NCBI RefSeq assembly: GCF_052324685.1
Contig: NC_135228.1
Span: forward strand, 13,898,420 to 13,962,419
Source of the DNA: Brachyhypopomus gauderio
Taxonomy: Eukaryota > Chordata > Actinopteri > Gymnotiformes > Hypopomidae
DNA: 64,000 bases
Reading direction: 5' to 3'
Positions 11,340-23,469 of the stretch are shown here, piece by piece (the first letter of the stretch is position 1; each line of letters starts with the position of its first letter). The notes under the pieces are model-generated. The model was not told where the DNA came from, did no database searches, and saw only the letters and a list, made by a program, of their open reading frames with translations. Made by a program: the position numbers and the translations under genes.

Positions 11340-14138
11340 GCTTCATTCTGCTAACTACCCACAGACTGCAGCCTCTGGCCTAACAGCTGAACGTTGCCAT
11401 CTGTCTAACACCACCTGAAGTATCACTGTGATGTGCAAGAAGAGGAATAGAACTGCATTGCCTTCTGCTCAGACCAGCACAGCCAGAGGAGTGGATCTCT
11501 GTGGAGAACCCAGTGTTGGGTGTTTTTTGTTTTTGTTTTTTTGTTTACTGTGATATCTCTTGAGATCAGTGAGGTTGTACACAGTAACACAGATGATGAC
11601 AGGTCACGTGTGATACCATCGATGGACGTTCAAAATGCACTGACTAATTACTGTCAGTATGCTTGAAGAATAGCAAACGTCTACCTTTTCTTCTGTGACT
11701 CTTTCTCCTTCAGCTATCTGCCTGGTGACTTGATGATTGCTGTCATTCAGGGGCAGAGAAGCACCAAAGTTTCTGATAGCCTGACAGTTTGAAGTGAATT
11801 GGCCATTTTTCTTCATCTGCTCATTGGTGATTTTGAAAAAAAAAACATAAATAAATAAATGAAATCCTAGCTTTGCATATTTACAATCCTTAACTGTTCG
11901 TAGAGGCTGAAATGTCTCCCGGGAGGAAACAAAGAGATGCAACTGGGCTGATGTGAAAATTATGCAACTGTTCCCTGCCCATACCTGCCATTATCTCAGA
12001 TAAGAGGAGAAATTAGCTTTCCAAGGTCGGAGGCAGAGCTGGAGTCTCAGACTCAGATGCCCCCGCACAGACCGAGCCCGAATCCTGCTCAGCTCACTGA
12101 GTGAAAGACAGATTAGTCCTCGTCTCTTTCTCATCCTGCTGCTGCAGTGTGTGGGTCTCCAGGAATAGGGTGTATGGGTAATTCGCTCAGCTCTGCACAC
12201 ATATGCTAATCCGGTGATACCATCTAACTCCTGCCTTTTATATCACACAGTTTTTCATGTCTGCCTGCGCTGTGTGGACTGATGGATAGTGCTGGGCTTT
12301 TCTGGCTGGTGTTAGCTTTATCTGCTATGCTCTCTTGTCCACCTGTACTGTCTGGTCACATAAGCCCAGACTCTGTGATGTACATGGTCCCAAAGCCCCA
12401 AGTGTATCTTCGTTTCTTTTATTTTATTCCTATATGTGGATGGGATGGCAATAAAGTGTCTTTCTTCTTTTCAAAATGTTCTCTCTTATGGGTCAAAACC
12501 ACCTTAAAATGTCACACCAGAAGATTCAGTCTTCTTCAGATGCTTTAAGAAATAACTGGTCTCAAATGGTAGCTCACTAGAAGACTATCCTTCGCATCTG
12601 CGTGTGTCTTCTCCTCCTTCACGTTTTGTTGTTTGTTTGTTTCTTGCAAATGATTTGTTTTCACTCTCTTGCATCGTTTGAATTTTTGTTATGGAATTCC
12701 TGTCAGGTGAGGACACCAAACATAACTTCTAGTCAGGAACGAACAGAAGGCCGTATTGACTCCTGACCAAGTGTAATAGAACACTCAGCCGTGTCAGAGA
12801 ACTGTGGAGTCAGAGGCGGCGGGCCAAGGCTAAAGGCGAGTCAATTAACTGCCTCGGTTAGAGAGCCCTGGCTTCCTTCACACTCCCTGAATGTTCCCTC
12901 ACACTCCCTGCTTCATGCATACGCCTGTCTACCGACGAATATTTTATTTATACAAGCAGTAGACTACAGCCGTGACATTTTTAAACTGGGTCCTGGCTCC
13001 GACTGTACCGTATATTCCCATATGCACAGAGGCATAGCAGGCCGTAATGCCCATCGGATCAAAGGCATATGTGCAGGGTTTATCCAATGACTGAAAGCAT
13101 TGCTCTGTGCTAATGATTTTAGCTTGGCTATGGTCTTGATTGACATGTTGCTTGCCAGAGGGGTGTCTCTGTGGGGGGAGGGGATGGCTGATGTTTGAGT
13201 TGCTTGCATAGGCTTAAATTAGCAATCTTTACCTAGATGTGTGGTGGAATGTAGATGTTTAATGAATATTAAGTATGAGCTATCCTTATTCCTGTCACAA
13301 AACCTCACCCAAGACATCATAATCACCTCAGCCTTAATCATTGCCCTAATACTAATTGAGACCCTATCCCTGAACCTTATCTTAGCTTTAGAAAACACCT
13401 TGAGCAACTCAATAAACCAAAATAAAGCTTTGTATGCCTTCCACAGAAAGCAACAGTGTTATTTTCATCAATAAACGCCATCTCCTCATGGCCTCATGGC
13501 TGAGCTAATTAAATATCTGTCACTGTAATGGCTCTAATTTTCAGTAGTGTGATCAGCAGAAGTGGTCTACTGCAATTCACTGAAGCCATAGCATTCACAA
13601 TCCTTGAAGCTCTATAAAAGGTGTAAAAAGTTTAGATGAATCTGAGATGCCAGGCTTGTGTGTGTGAAATGACAAAGGTCTTTGCACCGCATGCAGCTTT
13701 GAAAGCAGTTTTTTTTTATTTTTTAAGGTTAATTTATCTCATATTAGACCATTATTCGAATGTTCTTGGATAATTTATAGCATCGCCGGTGCACCAAGTG
13801 TGATCCAGATGTATTTATACTGTAATGTCACCTGATGCCATGAGTCTTTCATATTCAATAATATATTCAAATCATATTCAAATTCAGTGTTTCCCATAAC
13901 TGCTCGTGCACTCCATTCAGTAGCGGGACTAAAGCCCTTGGAGCGTGTATGCTGATGATATAATGGGCGTTACGGCCTGCTGTGTTTCTGTGCTAAACCA
14001 GCTGGCATCAATGCACCTCAATGGTAAAGCCAAGAAATTAGACAAAATGGAAATGAAAGATGCTGCTTGGCTCAGTGCTGGATACAGCAGTCTGATGAAC
14101 AAAGAGACCAAACCAGTCACTTGCTTTCTCTTTCTTTG

Positions 14139-14149
<11 letters not shown>
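11340..14149. other. Noncoding stretch, no gene recognised
   Basis: No host exon is recognised. A C-rich patch at about 13290-13400 is unlike its surroundings in composition and is discussed as a possible mitochondrial-derived fragment. The rest shows no feature I can support. Confidence 0.45.

Positions 14150-14222
<73 letters not shown>
14150..14222. repeat. (CT)n microsatellite
   Basis: This is an uninterrupted CT dinucleotide tract of about 73 bp on the plus strand. The long frames overlapping it on both strands are produced by the repeat and are not genes. Confidence 0.97.
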
Positions 14223-14225
<3 letters not shown>

Positions 14226-15239
14226 ACATAAACAGCTCACTAATTCCACCAAGGATAAATCCTTCATAATTTTTTTATGGGTGAGCCTTCGTCTCTTTCC
14301 TCTTGGTACCATTACTGTAACATCCCTTAAGCTCAAAGCTGCACTTTTCCCGTTAATTTTGGCATCGCATTTTTTGTGTTTGGATTGGTCTTAATATCTC
14401 ATTATGAAGTATTACGTCTCAACTCCGAATTGTATTTCAGCAAACATCAACTGATTCCTCTGTGCCATTTCTTTAGTTTCCTGACATACTGTCAATGTAA
14501 ATATTTAATGTCTGCGATCTCCATAACCAAACAGAATACTCTTTCCACATTTCCAGACTCCTGGAGATCTACTTTCCTGCAGAGGTCGGCTCTACCCACC
14601 ACCTAACATGCCTGCTGGAGCTGATTAAAAGCTCTGGATACATTCATTAGCTGAGTGTATTAGGTGTGGTGGGTTTAACATGGAACTCCACTCCACAGAA
14701 AGGTCAGAAGGGAGGCTCTCCAGGAGGAGTGTTGAATATCCTTGGTCTAAACAGCTCACTTTAAGTCACTAAGTATTTTATAGATTTTTTTTATAAAGGG
14801 TGCTTTTATATTTTTCACTCGAATACGTGTTAGGGTCAGTAGAACTGTCTCCCTGTGTACTGGTCAGTCTACTGTGTAGGAGGCTCTGCTTCAGGTTTTG
14901 CCATCCCTGGTTTGCCAACTGTTCCTCTGGCTTCGCGTGGCAACACCCACGGGCTGCCGCATGTGCACCTTCTGATGGTCTCATTACAACCTCTTCGTAC
15001 ACACAATTGTTAGTGATGTGTAACAAAAGAAGTTAACACGTCGCCCAGGTATTACAGGTATATATTACATATACACATGGGGTAGAATGTGTCTGTCTGA
15101 AATGCTGCAACAGAATATGCTCCCAGTTTGTTAGGAACTACGGTAGTCAGTTAGTCCTGCTCAAGGTAAAGAGGTATGAGAGTTAGTCCTGCCCAAGGCC
15201 AAGACTAAGCAGGGATTAGCTATAATGCTGCTTTTAAAT

Positions 15240-15360
15240 GGAACCAGTGGTCAGAGAATATTAGATGAGCCCTGAAGTTAGATACTGTTAAGTCTAAACT
15301 GAAAACGTTGCTAGTTTTCAGCTCAGGTTAAACATTGTCATGTTATTTCCTGTAGCACTG
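15240..15360 (+). mobile_element. Possible LINE ORF2 C-terminal remnant
   Basis: One plus-strand frame reads a short VKSKLKTLL-like segment followed closely by a stop. This resembles the K-S-K-L-K-T-Y-L-F ending common at the C-terminus of L2/Rex1-type LINE proteins in fish. An in-frame stop lies upstream of it. The match is short and may be chance. Confidence 0.3.
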
Positions 15361-15635
15361 CACTTTTTCATCACTATAACACACTTTTATTTATTCTAAC
15401 GCTTCATTTTTCTCTCTCTCAACACTTTACATGGTTCATTTAAACTCTTGCAGCACATTAACATTTTCTAGTTGCTGTTTTACAATGATCTCAGTTTTAA
15501 ATCATTTTCCATTTCATCATTTGATTGAAATAAATTGGTTTAATATCAGTAACAACTCAAGGCAAAACACTGCGATTTGTGAAAAGTGCAGTCAAAAGTA
15601 AATGTGCCTTGGGGGGCAGCCTGAAGAAACAGACT

Positions 15636-15681
15636 AGATACTGGAGACTGGAGACTAGAGACTGGAGACTGGAGACTGGAC
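15636..15681. repeat. Short GGAGACT(A/G)GA tandem repeat
   Basis: This is a tandem array of a 7-to-10-bp unit based on TGGAGACTGG and AGAGACTGG. It covers about 45 bp and is noncoding. Confidence 0.8.
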
Positions 15682-17346
15682 TGGCAGGAAAATGGGGGGG
15701 AGGGTGAGTGAAGGAACAGCCTCTTCTTCTCCCAGAATATTGATGGCTGATGTTCTCTTGAGGAAGGCACCCAACCCACACCTGTGGCCTAGGTATCTAC
15801 CCACCTCTCTGGGTATGTGTGCCCACAACTGTATTCCCTGTGCCTTGATATGTCTAACCCTAGTCCCTTTATGTATATCAAAGAGCTTTTACCAGTACAA
15901 ACATTTCAGGTAATATCCTGGTGATTAATAAACCTGCATTGTTGCCTCAGGGACAAATTGCAGCAATAATTATATGAACAACTGTAGTACTGCATAAAAT
16001 AATATGTATGTCATAATATCATTAACCTTAAAAAGCATTATTTTGAAAAAAAAAAACAAAAAAAAAACTTGCAGTACTATTGAACAACAAGGTTTTTGGG
16101 AACCATAAGAGCCAGCGATTATAACCCTATTATAACCCTAGAAGAAACAGACTGGAGTGTAGAACACATTTCAGCTGAAGCCCTTTAAGCACATACACAT
16201 ATTAAAATGTAAAGCACCTTTACTATGGAGCTCATTTAAAACAATAAGGAGCCTGACTGCCATTCAACGTGTCACTGATGTGATTACGTGTAAACTAGTG
16301 TAGTTTTTCCTCCTGTGGTAAAACCCTAAACCTGATTAAAGTATACTTTCTTTCACTCTCTCTTTCTCCCTCTCTCTCCCTCTCCCCTCTCTCAATCTCT
16401 CCCTTCCTACCCCCTTTATTGAACATGATAAAAAACCAAAAAAATATATCCAGAAGTACTGTGAAATTATATCACTAAATCTTTAAACACCATGTTGAGT
16501 TTTTTCCCCGTTTAGAAAACCCAGTCTACAGTACTGTAAGACTATCATGCCCGAGCCATGTGGTTGTTTTGTTTTGTTGATTTGTTTTGTTTTGACTGCA
16601 GTTTCACGAGAAAGTCTGCAGTGCAGACTTCAGCACTGCAAAGTGACAGTAGACGCCATAAGCCAAGGATCCATTACACCATACTAACATCCAGAATTAC
16701 TGATGAGGGCCGACCCTCAGCAGACAACATGTTCTGAGGAATTAACATTTAATGGTTAGAAGTGCTGCACTGGCATCAGAGGTTCAAGCTTTCTGGGTGC
16801 AAGAAGATGTCCATTGAGCGTTCAGCTATTTTGCAGTTCATTGACTGTCCATTATAAGTGCAAGACGATGTTCGCCGACTGTTCGGTTTTTAAACGTGCC
16901 TCTGTGATGATTTGTCAGCTTTTCCTCTGGAAACATTCGAGTCTGGTTTATTCATGAAGCCTCTGCCAGGCGCTCAAAGGAGAACAGGACATGGTAGTTT
17001 GCAGCACCCAGCAGTCTTGCTCCTTCATACCAAAGCAGGACTGGATATCCCCTATGGCACTGCACCACGGCGACGGTACCTCTGGGATACGGACGCTTCC
17101 GTTTCAGGGCAGTGTACACACTCGCATATGTTCAAGTCTGAGGGAAATACAACGTGTGATGAAGAAAGCGGTTTGTTCTTGAATCGCAACTGCTACATAC
17201 TCTGATATGTATGTCTTCAATGACTATGAATAGATTGCTGAGAAGGGCCAGGCTGTTCTAAGCCATCCCCCCTAATAAAAATCACACATTTAATTGGTGA
17301 GTCCCTACTGCCATTTTAATGAGGAGTTCTTCTTAAATCTACTGTC
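15682..17346. other. Noncoding stretch, no gene recognised
   Basis: No coding exon is recognised. Short A-runs (16050-16070) and a CT-rich patch (16347-16405) are present. The frame at 16912-17205 has no recognisable domain and no splice context that would support it. Confidence 0.45.

Positions 17347-17434
<88 letters not shown>
17347..17434. repeat. (GATA)n microsatellite, 22 units
   Basis: This is an uninterrupted 88-bp array of AGAT units of the GATA/Bkm type. Confidence 0.98.
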
Positions 17435-18031
17435 GTTACATTATACACTAATCAGGAATATGTGGTTTATTTTAAAAGGTTATTTTTTATTTGCTGAAGG
17501 GTCAAAAATACACTGCAGGCCAAAAGAATATTTTTTACCTATAGCAGCACAAAAAAGGCAGGTTCAAGCTTAGACGGGTACTTTTCAGTGTTGAGCAGGA
17601 AGGACTTCAGTAGTGATGAGCTGTATTCCTTTCCAGTGTTCGCGTGCGGCTCCTGAACGTGAATGTGTTTATCGGACTGCGGTGTCTGCCGAGCACCACG
17701 TGTTAAGCTTTGCTCAAGGCGGTCCTTGGCTGGGACAGCTAGAGTTCAGGAAACCCCTGCATTTTAAAGCTCTTCTGCTTGCGATAGCATCAAGAGTGTT
17801 CCCGGTATTGTTGGCAAGGCTGCAGCTGTTAGGAGTTTTTCACCTCTTGGCCCACAGCATGTCTGATCTTTTCCTAGCTATGAGATCAGGAGTGTTGAGC
17901 GTTACTGGGGAGATGTGCTGGTGGATGAAGCCCCAGCACTTTCTCTCTGCTTTTAACTGCCTGTCAGGAACAGCACATGATCGCCGTGTGATGCGTTTCA
18001 CCTGCCGCTCATCGCCCCTCCCCTTTCGCAC

Positions 18032-18038
18032 TATTTAA
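18032..18038 (+). promoter_or_regulatory. TATA-like box of the retrotransposon LTR
   Basis: TATTTAA sits 25-31 bp upstream of TTGCGAAGTATTG, the sequence that would form the very 5' end of the transcript. The spacing is right for a TATA box. It is conserved in the 3' LTR. Confidence 0.7.
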
Positions 18039-18062
18039 GCTTCCTCCTCTATCTTCCGGGTT

Positions 18063-18072
18063 GCGAAGTATT
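18063..18072 (+). other. Self-primer sequence at the predicted RNA 5' end
   Basis: GCGAAGTATT is the exact reverse complement of the primer-binding site at 18352-18361. In Tf1 and sushi-ichi, the first bases of the element RNA fold back on the primer-binding site, are cleaved, and prime minus-strand DNA synthesis. The position just below the TATA box fits that scheme. Confidence 0.75.
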
Positions 18073-18351
18073 GTTGGCATGCCATCTACCAAGCGTTATC
18101 TCCTGATTGCTCTCCTGTGTTTTGACCTCTGTTCTCGTTCCAGACCTCGTCCCCAGCCTAGCCCTTTTGTACCTCCAGCCATCTGTCTACCCGGCATGAA
18201 CTCGGACCGTCCTGACTACGACAACCGCACTCACACACTGCACACACCACACGGAGTTATTCACCTGTGCGAGTACTCCGTATTCATTCAAGAAATAAAT
18301 ACATCCGTACTCCGCAACTGGATCCGTGTCTTCCTGGTTGAAACGTTACAT

Positions 18352-18361
18352 AATACTTCGC
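18352..18361 (+). other. Primer-binding site complementary to the element's own RNA
   Basis: AATACTTCGC begins one base after the 5' LTR. It does not start with TGG as a tRNA-primed site would. It pairs with 10 of 10 bases of 18063-18072 in the LTR. This supports self-priming instead of host tRNA priming. Confidence 0.75.
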
Positions 18362-18369
18362 CTTATTCA

Positions 18370-21300
18370 ATGGATCCAGCGGACGTACCTGCACTCCTGG
18401 CTCAACAAGAGAACACCATCGCCTTACTCCAGGAAGACGCCCGACGACTCACGGAGACCATGCAAGCTCAAGCCGCTCAGCTGTAGACGGCCCAACAACA
18501 GGTGGCACAACACCAGGCGATACAGCAGCAGGTATTCCAACAGCAGGCTTCTCAACACCAGGCTGCTGCTGCCGTCGCTCCTCCTGGTTTCCCTCCTTGT
18601 ATTCCCGTTGCAGTGCCGGAGCGGTACGACGGTTCTCCAGAGCGGTGTCAGAACTTTCTCATGCAATGTTCCATGTACTTCGACTATCACCCAGTCCAGT
18701 TCCAAACGGAGAAACAAAAGATCCACTTCGTCCTGACGCACCTTACCGGGGAAGCTGGTGCCTGGGGTACTGCCCTGTGGAATAGTAAAGACCCGGCACT
18801 CGAATCCGAAGCTCAGTTCTCCATGTTATTCAAGTCCGTGTTTGATCACCCAGCTACAGGAAGAGACGTGGGCACTATGTTATGTGAGATACACCAAGGA
18901 CAACGCAGTGTGGCAGATTACGCACGAGAATTCCGTACCTTGGCTGCCGGTAGCGGATGGAGCGAACCCGCCTTGACGACTGTGTTCCATAGAGGGCTAA
19001 GACAAGACCTTCAGGTAGAGCTCGCCTGCCGGGGTGAAGGAAAATCACTGTCAGAGTTCATCCAAACGGCTGTTAATGTAGACAAGCTGCTGCTCACCCG
19101 CCGTCCGACATCGGGGAGAGGTCCTGCCTTCGCTGCTTCGAGTCGTCCGAATCAACCGACGTCTGATACTACGCGTGAAGGTGCAGAACCCATGCAACTG
19201 GGCAGAACACCCCTGTCCCTACACGAGAGGTCTCAGCGTCTGCGAGAGGGCTTGTGCCTGTACTGCGGTGAGAGAGGTCACTTCCGCGATCGCTGCCCTG
19301 TTCGCCCTACTCGCGCTGGGGAAGATACCACGAACAAACGAGTAAGCAACCCAGTGTTTTGTTTGAACCGTAAGAACCAGCTTAACTTGCCTGTACAGGT
19401 CACGTGGGGAGGCATATCCACTCACCTTTCTGCACTGTTAGACTCGGGGGCTGCAGGAAACATCATTGATGTTGACCTGGCGCACCGGTTGCACATCCCC
19501 ACGACATCTGTCAGTCCTCCGTTGCGTGTTAATGCCTTAAACGGCCAGCCTATTGGTGAAGGGCTTATCACTCAGTGTACTGTACCTGTTGTACTCCAGG
19601 TGGGGCTGTTCCATACCGAACATATCCAGTTCTTTCTCCTGCCGTCACTCCGCGATCCGGTAGTTCTCGGGTTTCCTTGGCTGTCGTTACACGACCCCAC
19701 TATTTCCTGGAAAGCTAGAGAAATCACGAAATGGGGATCTCACTGTCTCGGGGGTTGTATGCACTTACCTCTCCGATCCACGTCTGTAGAAAGTCCCGAC
19801 TCTCCTCTCGAAACTGCCTATCCCATGCAATACCAGGAGTATGCCGATGTCTTCAGTAAGGACAATGCCAGTCATCTGCCACCACATAGACCATGGGATT
19901 GTGTGATTGAGCTGCTGCCCGGGTCTCCTCTTCCGCGTCGTGCAAAGCCTTACCCTTTGTCCCGTCCTGAGGATGCAGCTATGGAACAGTACCTTGACGA
20001 GGCCCTCCAGAAAGGTTTCATTCGTCCGTCCACATCGCCCGTAGCGGCGGGGTTCTTCTTTATAGAGAAGAAAGGGGGAGGACTGCGTCCTTGTATAGAC
20101 TATCGCGCACTCAATGCCGTCACGTCCAAGTTCGTTTATCCCCTTCCGTTCATCTCCGCTTCGCAGGAGCGTCTTAGAGGAGCATGCATCTTTACGAAGT
20201 TGGACTTGCGAAGTGCTTACAATCTCGTTCGTATTCGAGAGGGGGACGAGTGGAAAACTGCTTTCGTCACTGCTCGAGGTCATTATGAGTATCTAGTAAT
20301 GCCGTATGGATTAGCTAACAGCCCCTCAGTCTTCCAGGCATTTATGGATGAGATATTCCGAGACATGATAGGACAGTACGTCATTGTTTACATAGATGAC
20401 ATTCTTATATATTCCTCATCAGAGGCCGACCACGTCCGGCACGTCTCCGCTGTACTCGCCCGCCTACGGCAGCATCACCTCTACGCAAAAGCTGAGAAAT
20501 GCGAGTTTCACCGGACTTCCATGGAATTCCTGGTATGTACTCTGTCTCTGGGGGGAATCTCCATGAATATGGACAAAGCGTCTGCAGTCGCGCTGTGGCC
20601 AGTGCCTCAAACGAGGAAGGAACTCCAGCGATTCCTGGGATTCGCGAACTTTTACCGTCGCTTTATCAGGGGCTTTGGTTCCGTGGCCGCTCCGCTGACG
20701 AATCTCCTACGGGGCGGGCAGCGTCTGCGCCTTGACTGGACAGCTGAGGCTGACCGGGCGTTTTCGTTGCTCAAGAGAGCGTTCTCCTCGGCACCCATCC
20801 TTCACCTCCCTGACCCCCATGTTCCCTTCGTGGTCGAAGTCGACGCCTCTGAGGTAGTAGTGGAAGCGGTTATCTCACAGCGTCAAGGAAACCCCCCTAA
20901 ATTGGTCCCTTGTGCGTTTTACTCAAGAAAATTGCAACCAGCAGAGCAAAATTATGATGTAGGCAACCGTGAACTCCTGGCAGTGAAACTCGCCTTAGAA
21001 CAGTGGAGACACTGGTTGGAGGGGGCGGAAGATCCTTTTATTGTTTACACCGACCACAAAAATTTGGAGTACTTAAAGGAGGCCAGGCGACTTAACCCTC
21101 GCCAAGCCAGATGGGCGTTGTTCTTCTCCCGGTTCCGTTTTTCTGTCTCCTATAGACCCGGCTCAAAGAACACAAAAGCCGATGCCCTCTCACGCATCCA
21201 CGATAAAGACCTCGTAGAAAAGGAACCGGAGTACATATTGCCACGCACCTGTTTCCTAGCTGCCGTTCGGTGGAATTTGCAAGGCGAGATGGAGGAAGTA

Positions 21301-22670
21301 CTACGCACAGATCCCAGTCCAGGCGATTGCCCGGTAGGAAAACAGTACGTCCCCGTGTCTATGAGAGGGCGACTCTTACAACTAGCTCATGATACGGCGG
21401 GTACAGGTCACCCGGGGATTACACGCACCATACATCTCATATCATGGCTCTATTGGTGGGCATCTCTGAAAGACGACGTTCGTGATTATATATTAGCTTG
21501 TAGCATCTGTGCGACGAGTCGCACTCCCCGAACTCTCCCTGTAGGAAAGTTGCTTCCACTCACTATTCCTCGCCGACCCTGGTCCCATATCGCGATGGAT
21601 TTTATCACCGATTTACCAAAGTCCGAGGGCAACACTGTCATTCTTGTTGTAGTCGATAGGTTCTCCAAGATGTGTCGCTTGATTCCTTTCCCCAAGTTAC
21701 CCACTGCCATGGAAACCGCCCAGGCCGTTTTCACTTTCGTTTTCCGGGTCTTCGGGTTGCCCGAGGATATTGTTTCTGATAGGGGTGTCCAATTCACGTC
21801 ACAATTGTGGAAACAATTCTGCAAATTGCTCGGGGTCACGGTTAGTCTCACCTCCGGCTACCATCCTCAGGCTAACGGGGAAGTGGAACGGGTAAATCAA
21901 GAGATAGGGAGGTTTTTGAGGCAATATTGCGTTTCCCAGGCGGGCTGGAGTAAATACCTAGCTTGGGCGGAATATGCCCGGAACTCGCTAATGCATTCCT
22001 CCACCAAAATGACCCCCTTTCAATGTGTGTACGGGTATCAACCGGCCTTCTTCCCCTGGGCACTTGGGAACGGGCCCACGTGCACCTGCGACGCGCTCTT
22101 CACACCCGGAGACTCCACGCAGACCGTCGCCGGTTACCCACACTGGTCTACAACCCGGGTCAGAGGGTGTGGCTGTCCACGCGAGACTTGAACCTGCGGC
22201 GACAATGCAAGAAACTCAGCCCAAAATACGTCGGTCCATTCAAGGTCCTGCGGCGAGTCAACGCCATCTCGTATGAACTTCAACTGCCCCCTCAGTATCG
22301 CGTCCATCCGGTTTTCCACGTTTCTCTGCTTAAACCAGTGTTCTACAGTCCTATGTCTGCTGCGCCGTCTCTTGCCAAGCCACCTGAACCACTGGAGCTC
22401 GACGGGCGCCCCGCTTACCTTATCCATGCCATTCTGGAGTCCCGTCGGCGTCGGGGTGGGCTTCAGTATCTTATCGAGTGGGAGGGCTACGGTCCCAAGG
22501 AGCGTGCATGGATCCCCGCGCGGGATGTGTTGGACCCCCCTCTTCTCGCCGAATTCCACGCTGCTCACCCTCACTTCCCTGCTCCCAGGCGTCGTGGCCG
22601 GCCCCCGTCTAACCAGTCTATTGCGGCGGAGGGGGGGTACTGTCAGGAACAGCACATGATCGCCGTGTGA
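18370..22670 (+). pseudogene. gag-pol polyprotein of the sushi-type element, with two breaks
   Basis: The single frame starts at ATG 18370, 20 bp after the LTR. Codon 39 is an amber TAG (18484-18486), and the same frame continues open to 22191. Domains by position: Gln-rich Gag start about 18500-18570; CCHC knuckle (C-x2-C-x4-H-x4-C) at 19255-19296; protease DSG at 19441; RT about 19850-20620 with YIDD at 20389-20400; RNase H about 20815-21180 (YTDHKNLEYL); integrase His/Cys zinc finger about 21380-21520 and DDE core about 21590-21890. After the FPW motif near 22050 the frame switches by deletion, and about 20 residues usually found there are missing. The other frame then carries the [11 protein letters not shown] block, a chromodomain at about 22395-22575, and a stop at 22668-22670 inside the 3' LTR. 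Both breaks would stop production of a full polyprotein. Confidence 0.92.
22628..22640 (+). other. Polypurine tract before the 3' LTR
   Basis: GGAGGGGGGGTAC lies directly before the 3' LTR start TGTCAG. It is the expected plus-strand primer for second-strand synthesis. It lies inside the polyprotein reading frame. Confidence 0.85.
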
Positions 22671-23029
22671 TGCGTTTCACCTGCCGCTCATCGCCCCTCC
22701 CCTTTCGCACTATTTAAGTTTCCTCCTCTATCTTCCGGGTTGCGAAGTATTGTTGGCATGCCATCTACCAAGCGTTATCTCCTGATTGCTCTCCTGTGTT
22801 TTGACCTCTGTTCTCGTTCCAGACCTCGTCCCCAGCCTAGCCCTTTTGTACCTCCAGCCATCTGTCTACCCGGCGTGAACTCGGCCCGTCCTGACTACGA
22901 CAACCGCACTCACACACTGCACACACCACACGGAGTTATTCACCTGTGCGAGTACTCCATATTCATTCAAGAAATAAATACATCCGTACTCCGCAACTGG
23001 ATCCGTGTCTTCCTGGTTGAAACGTTACA
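22641..23029 (+). repeat. 3' LTR of the sushi-type element
   Basis: This is a 389-bp direct repeat of 17962-18350 with four substitutions and no indels. It is followed by the second copy of the CTGCC target duplication. The last 10 codons of the polyprotein frame read into it. Confidence 0.95.
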
Positions 23030-23034
23030 CTGCC

Positions 23035-23414
23035 TTTCTGTCAGCACTTACATTCACCTGCTGCCCCGTGTGGACAGGTGAGGAAACGGCCACCTGTACC
23101 TGTGTGTTAAGGGGTGACGATATGGACACACTAGGTAAGAGGTGAGTACCCACTGTACTTTGGATAGGCTGGGCCTGGATGGTTAGGCAGGGTAGTCAGT
23201 TTGTTTAATGTATTTCTTTACTTTGGCATTGTCTGTCTGTCCATTTGTATCTTACGTTTCTCCTTGTATGCTGTTCTTATCAAACGGCTAAAAAGAGTGA
23301 TTCCTGCCCCATGTCCTGGTCTCCACACAAACACCATGCTGCACGTCCTCTTCACCTAGACAACCACCTTGGAGATAACCATAACAACTGCACACAACAC
23401 ACACACAGATGTGC

Positions 23415-23469
<55 letters not shown>

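Larger units (their letters stand above)
17962..18350 (+). repeat. 5' LTR of the sushi-type element
   Basis: The 389-bp LTR contains a TATTTAA box at 18032-18038, a predicted transcript start about 30 bp downstream near 18061-18063, and an AATAAA poly(A) signal at 18294-18299. U3 is therefore about 100 bp and the R/U5 part is long. Differences from the 3' LTR are C/T at 18040, A/G and A/C near 18196-18206, and G/A near 18280. Confidence 0.95.
17962..23029 (+). mobile_element. Complete Ty3/Gypsy LTR retrotransposon, sushi-type chromovirus
   Basis: This 5068-bp element has two 389-bp LTRs that start with TG and end with CA. It is flanked by a perfect 5-bp target duplication, CTGCC, at 17957-17961 and 23030-23034. 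One long gag-pol frame holds, in order, a coiled glutamine-rich Gag start, a CCHC zinc knuckle, an aspartic protease, RT, RNase H, a DDE integrase and a C-terminal chromodomain. A Pol-integrase-chromodomain order in a single frame, together with a primer site complementary to its own transcript start, places it with the Tf1/sushi lineage of chromoviruses. The LTRs differ at only four positions in 389, so insertion was recent. The coding frame nevertheless carries an amber stop and a deletion with frame change, so this copy is probably not autonomous. Confidence 0.95.

Noticed and set aside
13929..14394. Long open frames on both strands
   Set aside because: Both are kept open by the (CT)n/(GA)n tract (Leu-Ser or Arg-Glu repeats). 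Real exons are not expected on both strands of a dinucleotide repeat.
18484..18486. Amber codon as a programmed readthrough site between gag and pol
   Set aside because: It falls at codon 39, within the start of Gag and before the zinc knuckle, not at a gag-pol boundary. A point mutation is the simpler reading.
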